Source of the DNA: CBDFKS01 sp965248905
GTDB lineage: Bacteria > Chloroflexota > Dehalococcoidia > Lucifugimonadales > JAGWBF01
Assembly: GCA_965248905.1 (NCBI GenBank)
Contig: CBDFKS010000006.1
Location: 1 to 64,000 of the forward strand
Length of the DNA stretch: 64,000 nt
Direction of reading: 5' to 3'
Shown here: positions 38,995 to 48,555 of the stretch, one piece after another
Position numbering within the stretch: the stretch's first letter is position 1
Layout: every line of letters starts with the position of its first letter
Translations under genes and position numbers: made by a program
The notes under the pieces: model-generated
The model's input: the letters and a program-made list of their open reading frames with translations, nothing else
The model's database searches: none
What the model was told of the DNA's origin: nothing

Positions 38995-41934
38995 TTAGGA
39001 CTGTTGCAGCTCTTCCCGCAGCCTGGCATGTTCCTGTGCCTGGGCCTGGTCGCCAGAAGAGGTGTATACAGTCGCTAGGAGACCATGGATATCGGCGGCG
39101 AAACGCCCACTTTCCTCGACCTCGAGACCCTTATCCAGAGTGTCCACTGCCTTCTGGAAGTCTCCTATTTGCCGGAATGCTTCCCCTTGCAGGAAGTGAG
39201 CCCTGGCGGAGTCGGGCGAGCCATCCGTCAAACTCAAATACTCGATTAAGGGCTCCAGAGTTTCTACAGCTTCTTCGTTCTGGAGATGGGCAACGACTAA
39301 ATTATCGTAAGAGTTGCTCAACTGTCGTCGGGTTTCGCCGGTATCCCGGTGACTTAAGCTCTCCTTGAAAGCCTCGATTGCCTCTTCAAGCTGGTTTAGC
39401 CTTCTGTACGCCAGGCCCTTCAAATAAAACGCATCGCCTAGTTGTCCTGAGTCACGGGCCACCGGTAGAGACTCTTCCACGAACGCCACAGCGTCTTCAC
39501 CCCGCTCCAACCTCAGATACGCCGTAGATAGAGCGTTGTAAAGTGGCCATGAGGAAGGGATCATGTCCGTTAGCTCCTGGTAATACCGAATTGCCTCTTC
39601 ATCCTTGCCCTCGTAACCCATAAAGGCCAGGGTTAGCGTGGAGTTGGCCAGCACAAGTTTGGCTTGCGGAGAGGTGCGGTTTTTCAGATAACCACCGAAA
39701 TTGGACAGATAGGCCTCCTCGGCGCATCTTGCGTAGGGATTTGTTTCCGTGAAATCAGAGGCTTCCTTTGTTTCCAGAGAGAAATATTCCTCACAAGACG
39801 GTAATTCTCTGTCGGGATTCTGATCGGCGAAGTTCCGATAGGCATCGTATATACCTGCCAGGTTATGATAGTAAATGGGAACATCCGGAGCCTTGGACAC
39901 CGCCTGACCCATGAGTCGTTGAGCTTCCTGGAGATTTCCCGTCCCGAACTCGTCGCGAGCTGTGGCTGCGATGCCCGCCGCCCATGCGTAGTCTATGTTC
40001 TTGTCCCATGTCAGCCATCCTATGAATATCACCAATGCCGCAACCAGACCGAGAACCCCTCCCTGTAACATCCCTAACTGTCCCGTGGGGCTCTCCGTAG
40101 CCCTGCTAGCTGAGCGTCTCTCCCGCCTACCCGAACTACCACCGCGCCTTTGTTGACGGCTGGTGGGCTGCGGTAGAGGCGGTACAACGGGAACGGATAC
40201 AGCCTCTTCTTTCGATTCTTTCATGACCGACGGAAGCACAACAAAAATCGCTAGCAACATCCAGAAGAGCACGAGGTCTGATTCTCTGGCTACGCCCACC
40301 ATCATTTCGGCTGAGCGGCCGATAATGGTCGCCAACAGGATAATTATCAGCCACTTATGAGTTGTAGAATAGGTATCCCGGTTCCGCAATAGCTGAACAA
40401 GTCCAACGATCACGAGGGACAATATTAGACTGATAGAGGTGATAAACCCAAGAATTCCTTGCTCAACTGCATGATGGAGATAGAAGTTGTGGGCCTGGCT
40501 CAGCAAGCCTCCCAGCGGACTCTCCAATGGAAAGGTGTATTTGAACAACTCAGGGCCATAGCCAACTAGGGGGCGTATGAAAGATAAGGACAGATTCTCG
40601 TATTCGAACCATGGACGGTTGATCACCAGACCCAATGAGGCCGACCATATATCGGTCCGATAGCTCAGCCCCCTCGCTACGTTCGGATCCGGAGAGGCTG
40701 CGATACTGCCTTCGCCCTGACCCACGGCTGTCGTTGCAACGTCTCCAGCGCCTCCGCCGCCAATTTCGAAGGACTGCAGTTCAATGATAAGGAAAACTAT
40801 TACTAACGCGGAAGCCAAGGGCAGGAAGGATTTGGCGAAGGTACGAACTCCTGTGCTGAACCGGGTCCGATAAACCAAAATGATTACACTCACAAAACCC
40901 AGCAGTAGTACGAGGCCTTGTAATATTCGCAACAGTGGCACACCGCCAACATCCAGAACATCCAGGAAATTAATCTGGTGTAGAACTACAATTACACCCA
41001 GGACGACCAAAACGGCCAGCAACGCCAACAGGTCTAAGGGCACAGTCCTCTCTTTCATGTAAGAGCCTATGGCAGTGGCGAACGCAGGCAGCGCCAGGAA
41101 GACCATCAGCCCTACCGGCACACCTATGAGCCAGGACCCCCGTGCTCCCGTCCAGTACACCGCCATGAGTTGGCCGGCCATGAGCGCAATCCAGACAATC
41201 ACCCGGGCCGGCGACCAGCCCCACCTATCCATCGCCATGGAGCCCAACCCAAAGGTCAAAATTGTGGTTCCCACCAGCAACGCACCGGCGAACACCGAGT
41301 TAGCCATGGTGGATGCAACGCGGAAGCTACCGGCTTCGCCCTGATCAAGAGGGTCCACGTCGTAATGCTGGATAATTCCGTAAACAGCTGCCAGAGCCCC
41401 CATGACCACGATCACCCCCAGCAGCCGCCACAACTGGTCTCTTGTCTTGAGATGGGTAGTGATAATTATAAAAAGGACAAAGTAGGAGGCCAAGGTGTAG
41501 AGGGAATAGCCGAACTGACCGGAAACCTCTCCCCACACGCTTATCCAGAAAGCCTGGGACAGGGCTGTGCTGATGATGGCGACCATGATATATGCACAAG
41601 CCGCGATAACAACCCAGCGAGTGGGTTGCTCGCGTAGCCAGTTTCTGAGACGGCTGGTGTAATTAGTTATGTTGTACTGCTTGGTGAGTCCACCCTTTAG
41701 CAGCCACTCTGCGATCCACAGTATGGCCATCATGCCCACCAAAGTCCTCAACGCAACGGTTTTGGGCACCTCTACGTAGGCGTTGACTGCCTCGGAGAGC
41801 ACAGCAGTCTTAGGCAGGAACAGGAGGGGTATCGCAATGGCCGTGAGGAGCCACAGCACCTCAATGCTCCGCTCCACGTACATGATCAACGAAGCTCTAT
41901 CGAAGGGAGTTATTTCTGTTCTGACTGTTGCCAT
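38995..41934 (-). CDS. O-antigen-ligase-like (Wzy_C) membrane protein with C-terminal TPR repeats
   Basis: 979 residues. About 12 membrane spans in the first 600 residues. The Wzy_C/WaaL-type core lies around residues 430-520: WSASLGLVINRPWFEYENLSLSF, YGPELFKYTFPLESPLGG, LLSQAHNFYLHHAVEQGILGFITS (the Ser-Gln-Ala-His-Asn motif). A cytosolic basic linker (RQQRRGGSSGRRERRS) and another span lead to a C-terminal region of TPR helices (about 690-975; SGQLGDAFYLKGLAYRRLNQLEEAIEAFKESL, ARAHFLQGEAFRQIGDFQKAVDTLDKGL). It probably ligates or polymerises surface glycan chains, with the TPR recruiting partners. Confidence 0.85.
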   Translation of the reverse strand: MATVRTEITPFDRASLIMYVERSIEVLWLLTAIAIPLLFLPKTAVLSEAVNAYVEVPKTVALRTLVGMMAILWIAEWLLKGGLTKQYNITNYTSRLRNWLREQPTRWVVIAACAYIMVAIISTALSQAFWISVWGEVSGQFGYSLYTLASYFVLFIIITTHLKTRDQLWRLLGVIVVMGALAAVYGIIQHYDVDPLDQGEAGSFRVASTMANSVFAGALLVGTTILTFGLGSMAMDRWGWSPARVIVWIALMAGQLMAVYWTGARGSWLIGVPVGLMVFLALPAFATAIGSYMKERTVPLDLLALLAVLVVLGVIVVLHQINFLDVLDVGGVPLLRILQGLVLLLGFVSVIILVYRTRFSTGVRTFAKSFLPLASALVIVFLIIELQSFEIGGGGAGDVATTAVGQGEGSIAASPDPNVARGLSYRTDIWSASLGLVINRPWFEYENLSLSFIRPLVGYGPELFKYTFPLESPLGGLLSQAHNFYLHHAVEQGILGFITSISLILSLVIVGLVQLLRNRDTYSTTHKWLIIILLATIIGRSAEMMVGVARESDLVLFWMLLAIFVVLPSVMKESKEEAVSVPVVPPLPQPTSRQQRRGGSSGRRERRSASRATESPTGQLGMLQGGVLGLVAALVIFIGWLTWDKNIDYAWAAGIAATARDEFGTGNLQEAQRLMGQAVSKAPDVPIYYHNLAGIYDAYRNFADQNPDRELPSCEEYFSLETKEASDFTETNPYARCAEEAYLSNFGGYLKNRTSPQAKLVLANSTLTLAFMGYEGKDEEAIRYYQELTDMIPSSWPLYNALSTAYLRLERGEDAVAFVEESLPVARDSGQLGDAFYLKGLAYRRLNQLEEAIEAFKESLSHRDTGETRRQLSNSYDNLVVAHLQNEEAVETLEPLIEYLSLTDGSPDSARAHFLQGEAFRQIGDFQKAVDTLDKGLEVEESGRFAADIHGLLATVYTSSGDQAQAQEHARLREELQQS

Positions 41935-42360
41935 CTCAGATTCCGGTTGAGCTAGAGTCTGTACAATAGTGTATCAAGATTGAACTGGTGCATAAAGGAC
42001 ACCGATATCTCTTTTGAGGAGTATGTACCCATAGTACGATGGGCGATGGTCTTAGGGTTTCTCCGGGGTAGCAGTGTGTGTAAGCATCTCTCTTGTGTTG
42101 GGACAGGGCTAAATCGAAGCCGTCTGAACGTTTGGATCATACATATTCCGAAAACGTAACAGATTCCATCACCTTAACATCAGTTTCGTTTCACGCATTC
42201 ATGGCTTTCGTTAGTTTATGTTTTGTGATATCATAGCTAACAAGTACAGATGTTCCGTAATCCGATATTTTATATCTGCCGTCTTAACCTGAGGAAGGTG
42301 GGTTTGCGCATCTGTCGTTAAGTATGCCGCCTGGCACCCAAAGGGTCAGGAGGTGCATAA
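41935..42360. other. 426-base divergent intergenic region
   Basis: Separates the minus-strand ligase gene from the plus-strand PIN-TRAM operon. No supported gene; AT-rich in 42140-42260. Promoters for both directions must be here. AGGAGGTGCATAA just before 42361 is the ribosome site of the PIN-TRAM gene. The tract TTAACCTGAGGAAGG...TCGTTAAG (42285-42320) shows no clear regulatory pattern. Confidence 0.4.
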
Positions 42361-43407
42361 ATGGCCTTTAATATTTTGACTCGCCTTATAGGCGCGGGAG
42401 CCCTGGGAGTTGCTGGCTGGCAACTGGGGTTAGCCATATCCGGCGTCTCGTCCGATCAGTCAGAATACATGCCATGGGGACTAGCCCTGTCTTTGGCCGG
42501 CATAGTTCTGGGACCGCTCGCAACCCCATACGTAATCGTCAAACCGCTGGGCATGCTTCTCAACCAACTGAACCTAATCCCTGCGTCCACCTTCATTGCC
42601 TCCATTATCGGCCTGGTAGTTGGTCTAATAATAGCCGTCCTCGTATCCATTCCCCTCTTTAATCTCGATGGCTGGATAAGCTGGGGCCTTCCGTTAGTAA
42701 TCAGTGCCACAATCGGACTATTGGGACTGTGGCTAGGTGCACAAAGGGAAAAGGAGATGAGGAGGGTTCTCCCTCAATATCTATCGGACGCCATGTCCAG
42801 CCCATCCTCGGACGGCACAATAGTAGTGGACACCAGTGCCATCATAGATGGCCGAATAGCGGACCTGGGACTGACCGGGTTTCTTCAGGGCACGTTAGTC
42901 ATCCCTGGCTTCGTACTGGACGAGCTGCGCCACATCGCGGACTCCAGCGACTCTCTACGGCGGAATCGCGGTCGTCGCGGACTAGAGGTCTTGGGAAGGC
43001 TCCGTAAGGAAACCAATGTGCCGATACAAGTGCTCGACGTGGAGCTTCAGAATGGAGCAGAGGTAGACGGACAGCTGGTCAAGCTGGCAAAAACCTTGAA
43101 AGCCCTTATTCTGACCACGGATTTCAACCTCAACAGGGTGGCCGAGCTCCAGGGCATCAAGGTCCTCAACGTGAACGAGCTGGCCAACGCACTCAAACCA
43201 ATGGTTCTTCCCGGGGAAGAGATCACCGTGAACATCATCCAGGAAGGTAAAGAGGTAGGTCAAGGTGTAGCCTTCCTTGACGATGGCACCATGATCGTCG
43301 TGGAAGGTGGTCGTCGCTATCTGAACTCCCTTCAGGACGTAACGGTCACCCGGGTCCTTCAGACCACGGCTGGGCGCATCATCTTTGCTCTCCCAAAGGC
43401 CGTGTAG
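42361..43407 (+). CDS. PIN-TRAM membrane protein (YacL-like)
   Basis: 348 residues. Four membrane segments in the first 125, then a PIN nuclease domain (GTIVVDTSAIIDGRIADL, LVIPGFVLDELRHIADSSD, LRRNRGRRGLEVL, LILTTDFNLNRVAELQGI) with the acidic metal-binding residues preserved, and a C-terminal TRAM domain (VLPGEEITVNIIQEGKEVGQGVAFLDDGTMIVVEGG). This YacL-type architecture precedes ispD in many Gram-positive-like genomes. The role is uncertain, but RNA binding or cleavage at the membrane is plausible. The ispD gene starts 3 bases later. Confidence 0.9.
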   Translation: MAFNILTRLIGAGALGVAGWQLGLAISGVSSDQSEYMPWGLALSLAGIVLGPLATPYVIVKPLGMLLNQLNLIPASTFIASIIGLVVGLIIAVLVSIPLFNLDGWISWGLPLVISATIGLLGLWLGAQREKEMRRVLPQYLSDAMSSPSSDGTIVVDTSAIIDGRIADLGLTGFLQGTLVIPGFVLDELRHIADSSDSLRRNRGRRGLEVLGRLRKETNVPIQVLDVELQNGAEVDGQLVKLAKTLKALILTTDFNLNRVAELQGIKVLNVNELANALKPMVLPGEEITVNIIQEGKEVGQGVAFLDDGTMIVVEGGRRYLNSLQDVTVTRVLQTTAGRIIFALPKAV

Positions 43408-43410
43408 TGC

Positions 43411-44223
43411 ATGTCGTCCGCACCCCCACATTCTAGGGGCGAGGATTGCCGGCAAAGTTCTTCGGCCGCTGCCCCCAGTTCGAATTCTTTACCAGACACT
43501 CAAACCGGGAAACTAAGTGTGGTCGTCGTAGCAGCCGGAGAAAGTCGCCGCATGGCAGGCGTAGATAAGATATTTACGAGTATTCATGGCGCACCATTGA
43601 TCGCACATACAGTGGAGGCTTTGGAAACGTGTCCGGCAGTCGACGAGCTGGTCATAGTGCTTTCCCAAGATAAAATCGAAATGGGAAAGGCCCTCGCAAA
43701 AAAGCGAGGCTGGAGTAAGGTGAGCTCTATCTGCCAAGGCGGACAGCGCCGCCAAGACTCGGTGCGTCTTGGCCTGGAGAGGCTTTCGCCCTGTTCATGG
43801 GTTGCTGTCCACGACGGCGCGCGCCCATGCATCAGCCCTGATTTGCTGGAAAGAGGAATAGAAGCCGTACGCATGACTGGTGCAGCGGTATGCGCCGTAC
43901 CTGCCAAGGATACAATCAAGATCGTGTCTACCGGTGGCACTGTAGATTCTACACTTCCCAGAGAGAGCCTGTGGATGGTGCAGACACCTCAAGTTTTCAG
44001 GTACGATCTGTTGCTCCAAGCTCATCGGGAATGTCACGACACGGTGACAGACGATGCGGCCATGGTGGAGCGGCTGGGACATAAGGTGCAGGTGTTTATG
44101 GGCTCATACAGCAATATCAAGGTCACCACGCCCCAAGACATGGCCATAGCCGAAGTGCTACTCAAGACGGAGCACTTGCCTCGAATCGTCCAGCATGATA
44201 CCAAGGCCGATATCGGAGGCTAG
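43411..44223 (+). CDS. ispD: 2-C-methyl-D-erythritol 4-phosphate cytidylyltransferase
   Basis: 270 residues, of which the first about 35 are a Ser/Pro-rich extension; the real core starts at LSVVVVAAGESRRMAGVDKIF (CTP-binding loop). Further signatures: GGQRRQDSVRLGLE, VAVHDGARPCI, AAVCAVPAKDTIK, WMVQTPQVFRYDLL, TDDAAMVERLGHKVQVFMGSYSNIKVTTPQDM. It makes CDP-ME in the MEP isoprenoid pathway. A shorter start cannot be excluded. It overlaps ispF by one base. Confidence 0.93.
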   Translation: MSSAPPHSRGEDCRQSSSAAAPSSNSLPDTQTGKLSVVVVAAGESRRMAGVDKIFTSIHGAPLIAHTVEALETCPAVDELVIVLSQDKIEMGKALAKKRGWSKVSSICQGGQRRQDSVRLGLERLSPCSWVAVHDGARPCISPDLLERGIEAVRMTGAAVCAVPAKDTIKIVSTGGTVDSTLPRESLWMVQTPQVFRYDLLLQAHRECHDTVTDDAAMVERLGHKVQVFMGSYSNIKVTTPQDMAIAEVLLKTEHLPRIVQHDTKADIGG

Positions 44224-44705
44224 TGGCTGCGAGGATTGGAATAGGGTTCGATGCTCATCCCCTCACTGAAGGCCGTTCCCTGGTGCTAGGAGGGGTTTCC
44301 ATCCCCTTTTCTAAGGGCCTAGCCGGGCACAGTGATGGAGATGTGCTATCCCATGCTTTCATGGACGCTATTCTCGGAGCGGCGGGCCTGGGGGACAAAG
44401 GCGTCCACTTCCCCTCCAGCGATCCCCAATACAAAGACGTATCGAGCCTCCTTCTTCTGAACAAGGTGGCCGAGCTAATCCATCATGAGGGTTGGCGAAT
44501 CGTAAACGTGGATGCTACAATGTTGGCGCAAAAACCAGCGCTGAGTCCCTTTATCGCCAATATGAAAAGAGAGATCAGCGCCGCCCTCTCCATCTCTGAG
44601 GGCAGCGTGAGTATCAAGGCCACCACCACGGATCACATGGGTTTCGTAGGCAGGGAAGAAGGCATCGCCGCCTACGCCGTGGTACTGCTAGAGGAAATTA
44701 CATGA
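44223..44705 (+). CDS. ispF: 2-C-methyl-D-erythritol 2,4-cyclodiphosphate synthase
   Basis: 160 residues, GTG start sharing the G of the ispD stop. IGIGFDAHPLTEGRSLVLGGVSIPFSKGLAGHSDGDVLSHAFMDAILGAAGLGDKGVHFP contains the Asp-x-His zinc site and second metal site; STTTDHMGFVGREEGIAAYAVVLL (read SIKATTTDHMGFVGREEG) is the C-terminal signature. Complete. With IspD it provides two consecutive MEP-pathway steps (cyclisation of CDP-MEP) and it overlaps cysS by four bases. Confidence 0.96.
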   Translation: MAARIGIGFDAHPLTEGRSLVLGGVSIPFSKGLAGHSDGDVLSHAFMDAILGAAGLGDKGVHFPSSDPQYKDVSSLLLLNKVAELIHHEGWRIVNVDATMLAQKPALSPFIANMKREISAALSISEGSVSIKATTTDHMGFVGREEGIAAYAVVLLEEIT

Positions 44706-46063
44706 GGTTATACGACACCCTCACACGGGAAGAGCGGGAGTTCGCTCCTGTGGGTGACCGGGTGAAAATGTACGTCTGTGGGATCACGCCCTACGCACCT
44801 TGCCATATGGGCCACGCGATGAGCTACGTGATCTTCGACGTACTACGTCGCTACCTGGAGTTCCTGGGATACGAGGTCGACCACGTACAGAACTTCACCG
44901 ACGTAGACGATAAAATCATTCAGCGGTCACAGCAAGAGGGCATCTACCCGGAGGAGCTGGTAGAGCGGCACATAGAAGAATACATGATCCATATGGACGC
45001 TCTCAACGTAAAAAGAGCTAAGGTATACCCCAGAGCAACCCAGGAGATCCCTCACATAATCGACGTCATCAGCTCCCTCGTCGAAAAGGGATACGCGTAT
45101 GCCTCAGGGGAGGACGTATACTTCCGGGTAACTCGATTTGAAGGCTATGGAAAGCTAAGCCATCGCACCCTCGACGGAATGATGGCCGGCGCTCGTGTGG
45201 AGGTGGATGCAGCCAAAGAAAATCCCATGGACTTCGCCCTCTGGAAAGGAGCCAAGCCTGGAGAGCCTTCGTGGAAGAGCCCATGGGGTCAAGGCAGACC
45301 CGGCTGGCACATAGAGTGCACCGCCATGTCTCTTACATATCTGGGTGAGACTTTGGACATCCATGGAGGCGGCCAGGACCTGGTATTCCCACATCACGAA
45401 AACGAAACGGCTCAAAGCGAAGCCTATACAAACAAGGTCCCTTTCGCCCGGCACTGGGTGCACAATGGACTGCTCCACATGGGCGAGGACAAGATGAGCA
45501 AGTCCCTTGGCAACCTGATCTCCCTGGAAGAGGGGCTGAAGCAGTACACTCCCGATGCACTCCGTATCTTCTTTCTGAGCTCCCACTATCGTAGCCCTCT
45601 GACCTATAATGAAGACGGGCCCTCCGCAACGGAAAGGGCCGCCGAACGTCTTAGAAACGCGCTGAGAAAGGGGCCTGAGAACGGGTCCGATGAGCTTAAC
45701 TCTCAGGCCTACCACCAAAAGTTCCTTGACGCGATGGACTCGGACTTGAACTCACCCCAGGCGCTTGCCGCATTGTTCGACCTCGCTCGTGACATAAACA
45801 GGGCCAAGGAAGCAGGAATGGGAGTTAGCCAAGCCCAGGAGACCCTTCGGAAGCTGGGCAATATACTGGGACTGAGCTTCACCCAACCAGGGAAGAGCAC
45901 CGATGGGGACGCTCAACCCTTCATCGATCTGCTAGTGAATACACGAGTGGAGCTTAGAGCAGCCAAACAGTACGCCTTGGCCGACCAGGTGCGGACCCGC
46001 CTGGCAGAGTTAGGAGTCAGTTTGGAGGACACTCCCCAGGGTACCTTGTGGAAGTACGTTTAG
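44702..46063 (+). CDS. cysS: Cysteinyl-tRNA synthetase
   Basis: 453 residues. HIGH motif is HMGH (CGITPYAPCHMGHAMSYV) with the zinc ligand Cys just before it, WHIECTAM and HHENE provide the other zinc ligands, and KMSKSLGN is the second class I motif. The C-terminal anticodon-binding helical domain is complete. Charges tRNA-Cys with cysteine. The ispD-ispF-cysS order is a common one in bacteria; here the genes overlap (1 and 4 bases), implying translational coupling. Confidence 0.97.
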   Translation: MRLYDTLTREEREFAPVGDRVKMYVCGITPYAPCHMGHAMSYVIFDVLRRYLEFLGYEVDHVQNFTDVDDKIIQRSQQEGIYPEELVERHIEEYMIHMDALNVKRAKVYPRATQEIPHIIDVISSLVEKGYAYASGEDVYFRVTRFEGYGKLSHRTLDGMMAGARVEVDAAKENPMDFALWKGAKPGEPSWKSPWGQGRPGWHIECTAMSLTYLGETLDIHGGGQDLVFPHHENETAQSEAYTNKVPFARHWVHNGLLHMGEDKMSKSLGNLISLEEGLKQYTPDALRIFFLSSHYRSPLTYNEDGPSATERAAERLRNALRKGPENGSDELNSQAYHQKFLDAMDSDLNSPQALAALFDLARDINRAKEAGMGVSQAQETLRKLGNILGLSFTQPGKSTDGDAQPFIDLLVNTRVELRAAKQYALADQVRTRLAELGVSLEDTPQGTLWKYV

Positions 46064-46135
46064 CCGGGGCAGAGACCTTGTCGCCAGATATGAAAATGGA
46101 TCGGGGCTCTAGGCTCAGCCTCTTAGGATGATTCG

Positions 46136-47029
46136 TTGGGTGAAGGCGACCGGAGCAAGCTGAGGCCCTACGTAAGGCATCGGGCAACGCATGACGTGAT
46201 GCTTGCAACCCCGGCCCTGCCACCATTGATGTCCCATTCCCGCACCTTCCTGATCAGCAAGATACTTGAGGCGGCGGACCACTTCTTTACCCGCCTCTCT
46301 CTTCAAGCCGACCGGTACGATGGCAAATTTCTCCTGGCTCTGGCAAGTGTCTTAAGCTTCACCCTTCTGGCCTATTGGACCTTGACGGACTACTGGGACA
46401 TACAATGGTTCGCCGGCGAGGATGGGGTCAGCGAGTGGTGGTCAGTGGCTACATACGTGTTGTCTGCAGCCATGGCCACTGTCGCCGCCCGAACTCTGCT
46501 GCGGCTGGGACATCCCCGTATCAGGATCGTTTTTCTGGTCATTGCTATTGCTTTTGTTTTCGGGATGCTGGAGGAGATTAGCTGGGGACAACGGCTGTTT
46601 GGCTGGCCCACGCCCGAATCTTTGGCCAGCATCAATGAGCAGGATGAGACAACCCTGCATAATATTACGGAACTTAAGACGGTGTTCCGTACCCTTATTT
46701 TCTGGGGCAGCACTCTGGCATTGATGGGGGCTATCTTGAGAGCGATCCTGCACCACCACCGCCGGGTGACCAGCGCCGACTTCTTGCTGCCGTCGCTGGT
46801 TCTGGCTCCCGCTCTGCTGATGATCATGTTCTGGATAGGGGGCGGGCAGTCTTTTCCCGGAAACCCAGCTCGAATAGTGCTGACTCACTTTGACCTGAAA
46901 CCCGTGGGCTCAGAGGTTCCCGAAGTCCTGATGGGGTTCTGTCTGCTGCTCTATACCTACAGCAACCTTAGGAGGGTAGTCGCTCTCAGGAATCGCCGAG
47001 TCGCTAGGGGAGCCGACGGCTCTGCGTGA
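46136..47029 (+). CDS. Membrane protein with EEISWGQR motif
   Basis: Up to 297 residues; the start is uncertain (TTG 46136 with AGGA upstream, or ATGs at 46199 and 46229). About six membrane segments. Conserved-looking features are FGMLEEISWGQRLFGW (two acidic residues in a membrane helix followed by Trp-Gly-Gln-Arg) and NEQDETTLHNI. The same motif occurs in a widespread uncharacterised membrane family. The charged residues inside helices suggest a transport or enzymatic role, unknown. Confidence 0.7.
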   Translation: MGEGDRSKLRPYVRHRATHDVMLATPALPPLMSHSRTFLISKILEAADHFFTRLSLQADRYDGKFLLALASVLSFTLLAYWTLTDYWDIQWFAGEDGVSEWWSVATYVLSAAMATVAARTLLRLGHPRIRIVFLVIAIAFVFGMLEEISWGQRLFGWPTPESLASINEQDETTLHNITELKTVFRTLIFWGSTLALMGAILRAILHHHRRVTSADFLLPSLVLAPALLMIMFWIGGGQSFPGNPARIVLTHFDLKPVGSEVPEVLMGFCLLLYTYSNLRRVVALRNRRVARGADGSA

Positions 47030-47127
47030 GGTGTCGTTGTTCCTTCTGCTACAGCCCTCGAGCTGAAGGTAGCGGTAGCCGAGACATGACACGACTGAGC
47101 GCACATCCTTAGTAGCAAGGGAGCAAG

Positions 47128-48525
47128 ATGCTCGATCCAGAACTCATCAAATCTCTAACCCGGCTCCTCGGACAAGCCAACGTATCCACACTTGAGAAGG
47201 ACCTGGACCGTTTTTCCACTGACGCCCTCGCGCCCAGTCGCGCCTACAGGTCTCCTGAAGCATTTCAGAAGATTGCCGACGTGGTGGTCTTCCCTCGCTC
47301 AATCCAGCAGGTGGTGGAAGTGGTCCGGATGGCGTTAACGCACAAAATCCCAATAGTACCTTACGGTGGTGGCACGGGTGTCATGGGCGCGGCCCTCCCG
47401 GTTCAGGGTGGCATTGTGATGGACCTGAAGGGTCTCAATCAGGTGCTCGACGTGAACCCCATAGACATGACGGCGCTCGTGGAGGCCGGGGTGATCCTGG
47501 AAGACCTAGTCATTGCCCTAGAGGGCCACGGTCTCATGCCCGGCCATGATCCCTGGAGTGTGCCCATAGCCACCGTCGGCGGCGCCATATCCACCAACGG
47601 CGTGGGATACCGAGCCGCCAGCTACGGTCCCATGGGCGACCAGGTGCTAGGCCTCGAAGTGGTACTTCCGGATGGAAACATTCTCAACACCAGGTCTGTA
47701 CCCAAGTACTCGGCCGGCCCCAACCTCAACCACTTGTTCATCGGTAGTGAGGGCGCCTTCGGGATCATAACCAAGGCGACCCTAAAGGTTTTTCGCCTAC
47801 CGGAAGAACGCTCCTTCGCCACCGTTGGCTTTGACTCCTTTGACCGTGGATTCGAAGCCGTAGCAGAGATGTTTGCTATAGGCCTTCGCCCGACCTTGGT
47901 AGACCTGACGGAGGACCGGGACGCCAACGACGAAAGCTCTGTGCACTTGTATATGATGTACGAGGGATATAAGGAGGGGGTGGCCGCCCAAAGGTGTCGC
48001 TCGCTACAGGTCTGCACTAGCTTTGGCGGAAATGACCTGGGAGAGGCAGAGACCCTGGAGTATTGGAAGACGCGCCACGAAAGTGGTGACCGCTACAGGA
48101 CTGAGATGTTAAACCAGCCTCGTAGCGTACGCCGGCAAAACCGCGGTAGGGGATTCGATTATCTTCACACAGCCTTACCCATTTCTCGCGTACTAGAATA
48201 CCGGCGACGTTGCCACGAGATTCTCTCGCAACACGGAATGAAGGTGATTGAGTACGCCATATGGACTGAGCCAGAGCTGTTCTCTATGCTGGTAGTGCCC
48301 GATGAAAATGCAGGCGACAGCTCTTTAGAACACAGGGGAATGGTGGTGGATGAAGTGCTTTCGCTGGCCCAGGACATGGGAGGCACGATGGAGTACTGCC
48401 ATGGAGTGGGTGTAAAGCTGGCTCATCTGCTGCCACGGGAGTTGGGAGTGGGCTACACAGTGTCCCTGGCGATAAAACGGGCCATCGACCCCCACAACAT
48501 CATGAACCCGGGGAAGCTGTATTAG
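47128..48525 (+). CDS. FAD-linked oxidase (GlcD/D-lactate dehydrogenase type)
   Basis: 465 residues. PCMH-type FAD-binding domain (about 45-225): VVFPRSIQQVVEVVRMALTHKIPIVPYGGGTGVMGAALPVQGGIVMDLKGLNQVL, TVGGAISTNGVGYRAASYGPMGDQVLGLEVVLPDG, GSEGAFGIITKATLKVF. The C-terminal FAD-oxidase domain ends AIKRAIDPHNIMNPGKLY, the usual closing motif. Oxidises a 2-hydroxyacid (glycolate, D-lactate or similar). No GlcE/F or Fe-S partner is adjacent, so the electron acceptor is unknown. Confidence 0.9.
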   Translation: MLDPELIKSLTRLLGQANVSTLEKDLDRFSTDALAPSRAYRSPEAFQKIADVVVFPRSIQQVVEVVRMALTHKIPIVPYGGGTGVMGAALPVQGGIVMDLKGLNQVLDVNPIDMTALVEAGVILEDLVIALEGHGLMPGHDPWSVPIATVGGAISTNGVGYRAASYGPMGDQVLGLEVVLPDGNILNTRSVPKYSAGPNLNHLFIGSEGAFGIITKATLKVFRLPEERSFATVGFDSFDRGFEAVAEMFAIGLRPTLVDLTEDRDANDESSVHLYMMYEGYKEGVAAQRCRSLQVCTSFGGNDLGEAETLEYWKTRHESGDRYRTEMLNQPRSVRRQNRGRGFDYLHTALPISRVLEYRRRCHEILSQHGMKVIEYAIWTEPELFSMLVVPDENAGDSSLEHRGMVVDEVLSLAQDMGGTMEYCHGVGVKLAHLLPRELGVGYTVSLAIKRAIDPHNIMNPGKLY

Positions 48526-48555
48526 ACGAATTAAACTATATGGACGCTTCAGGGA

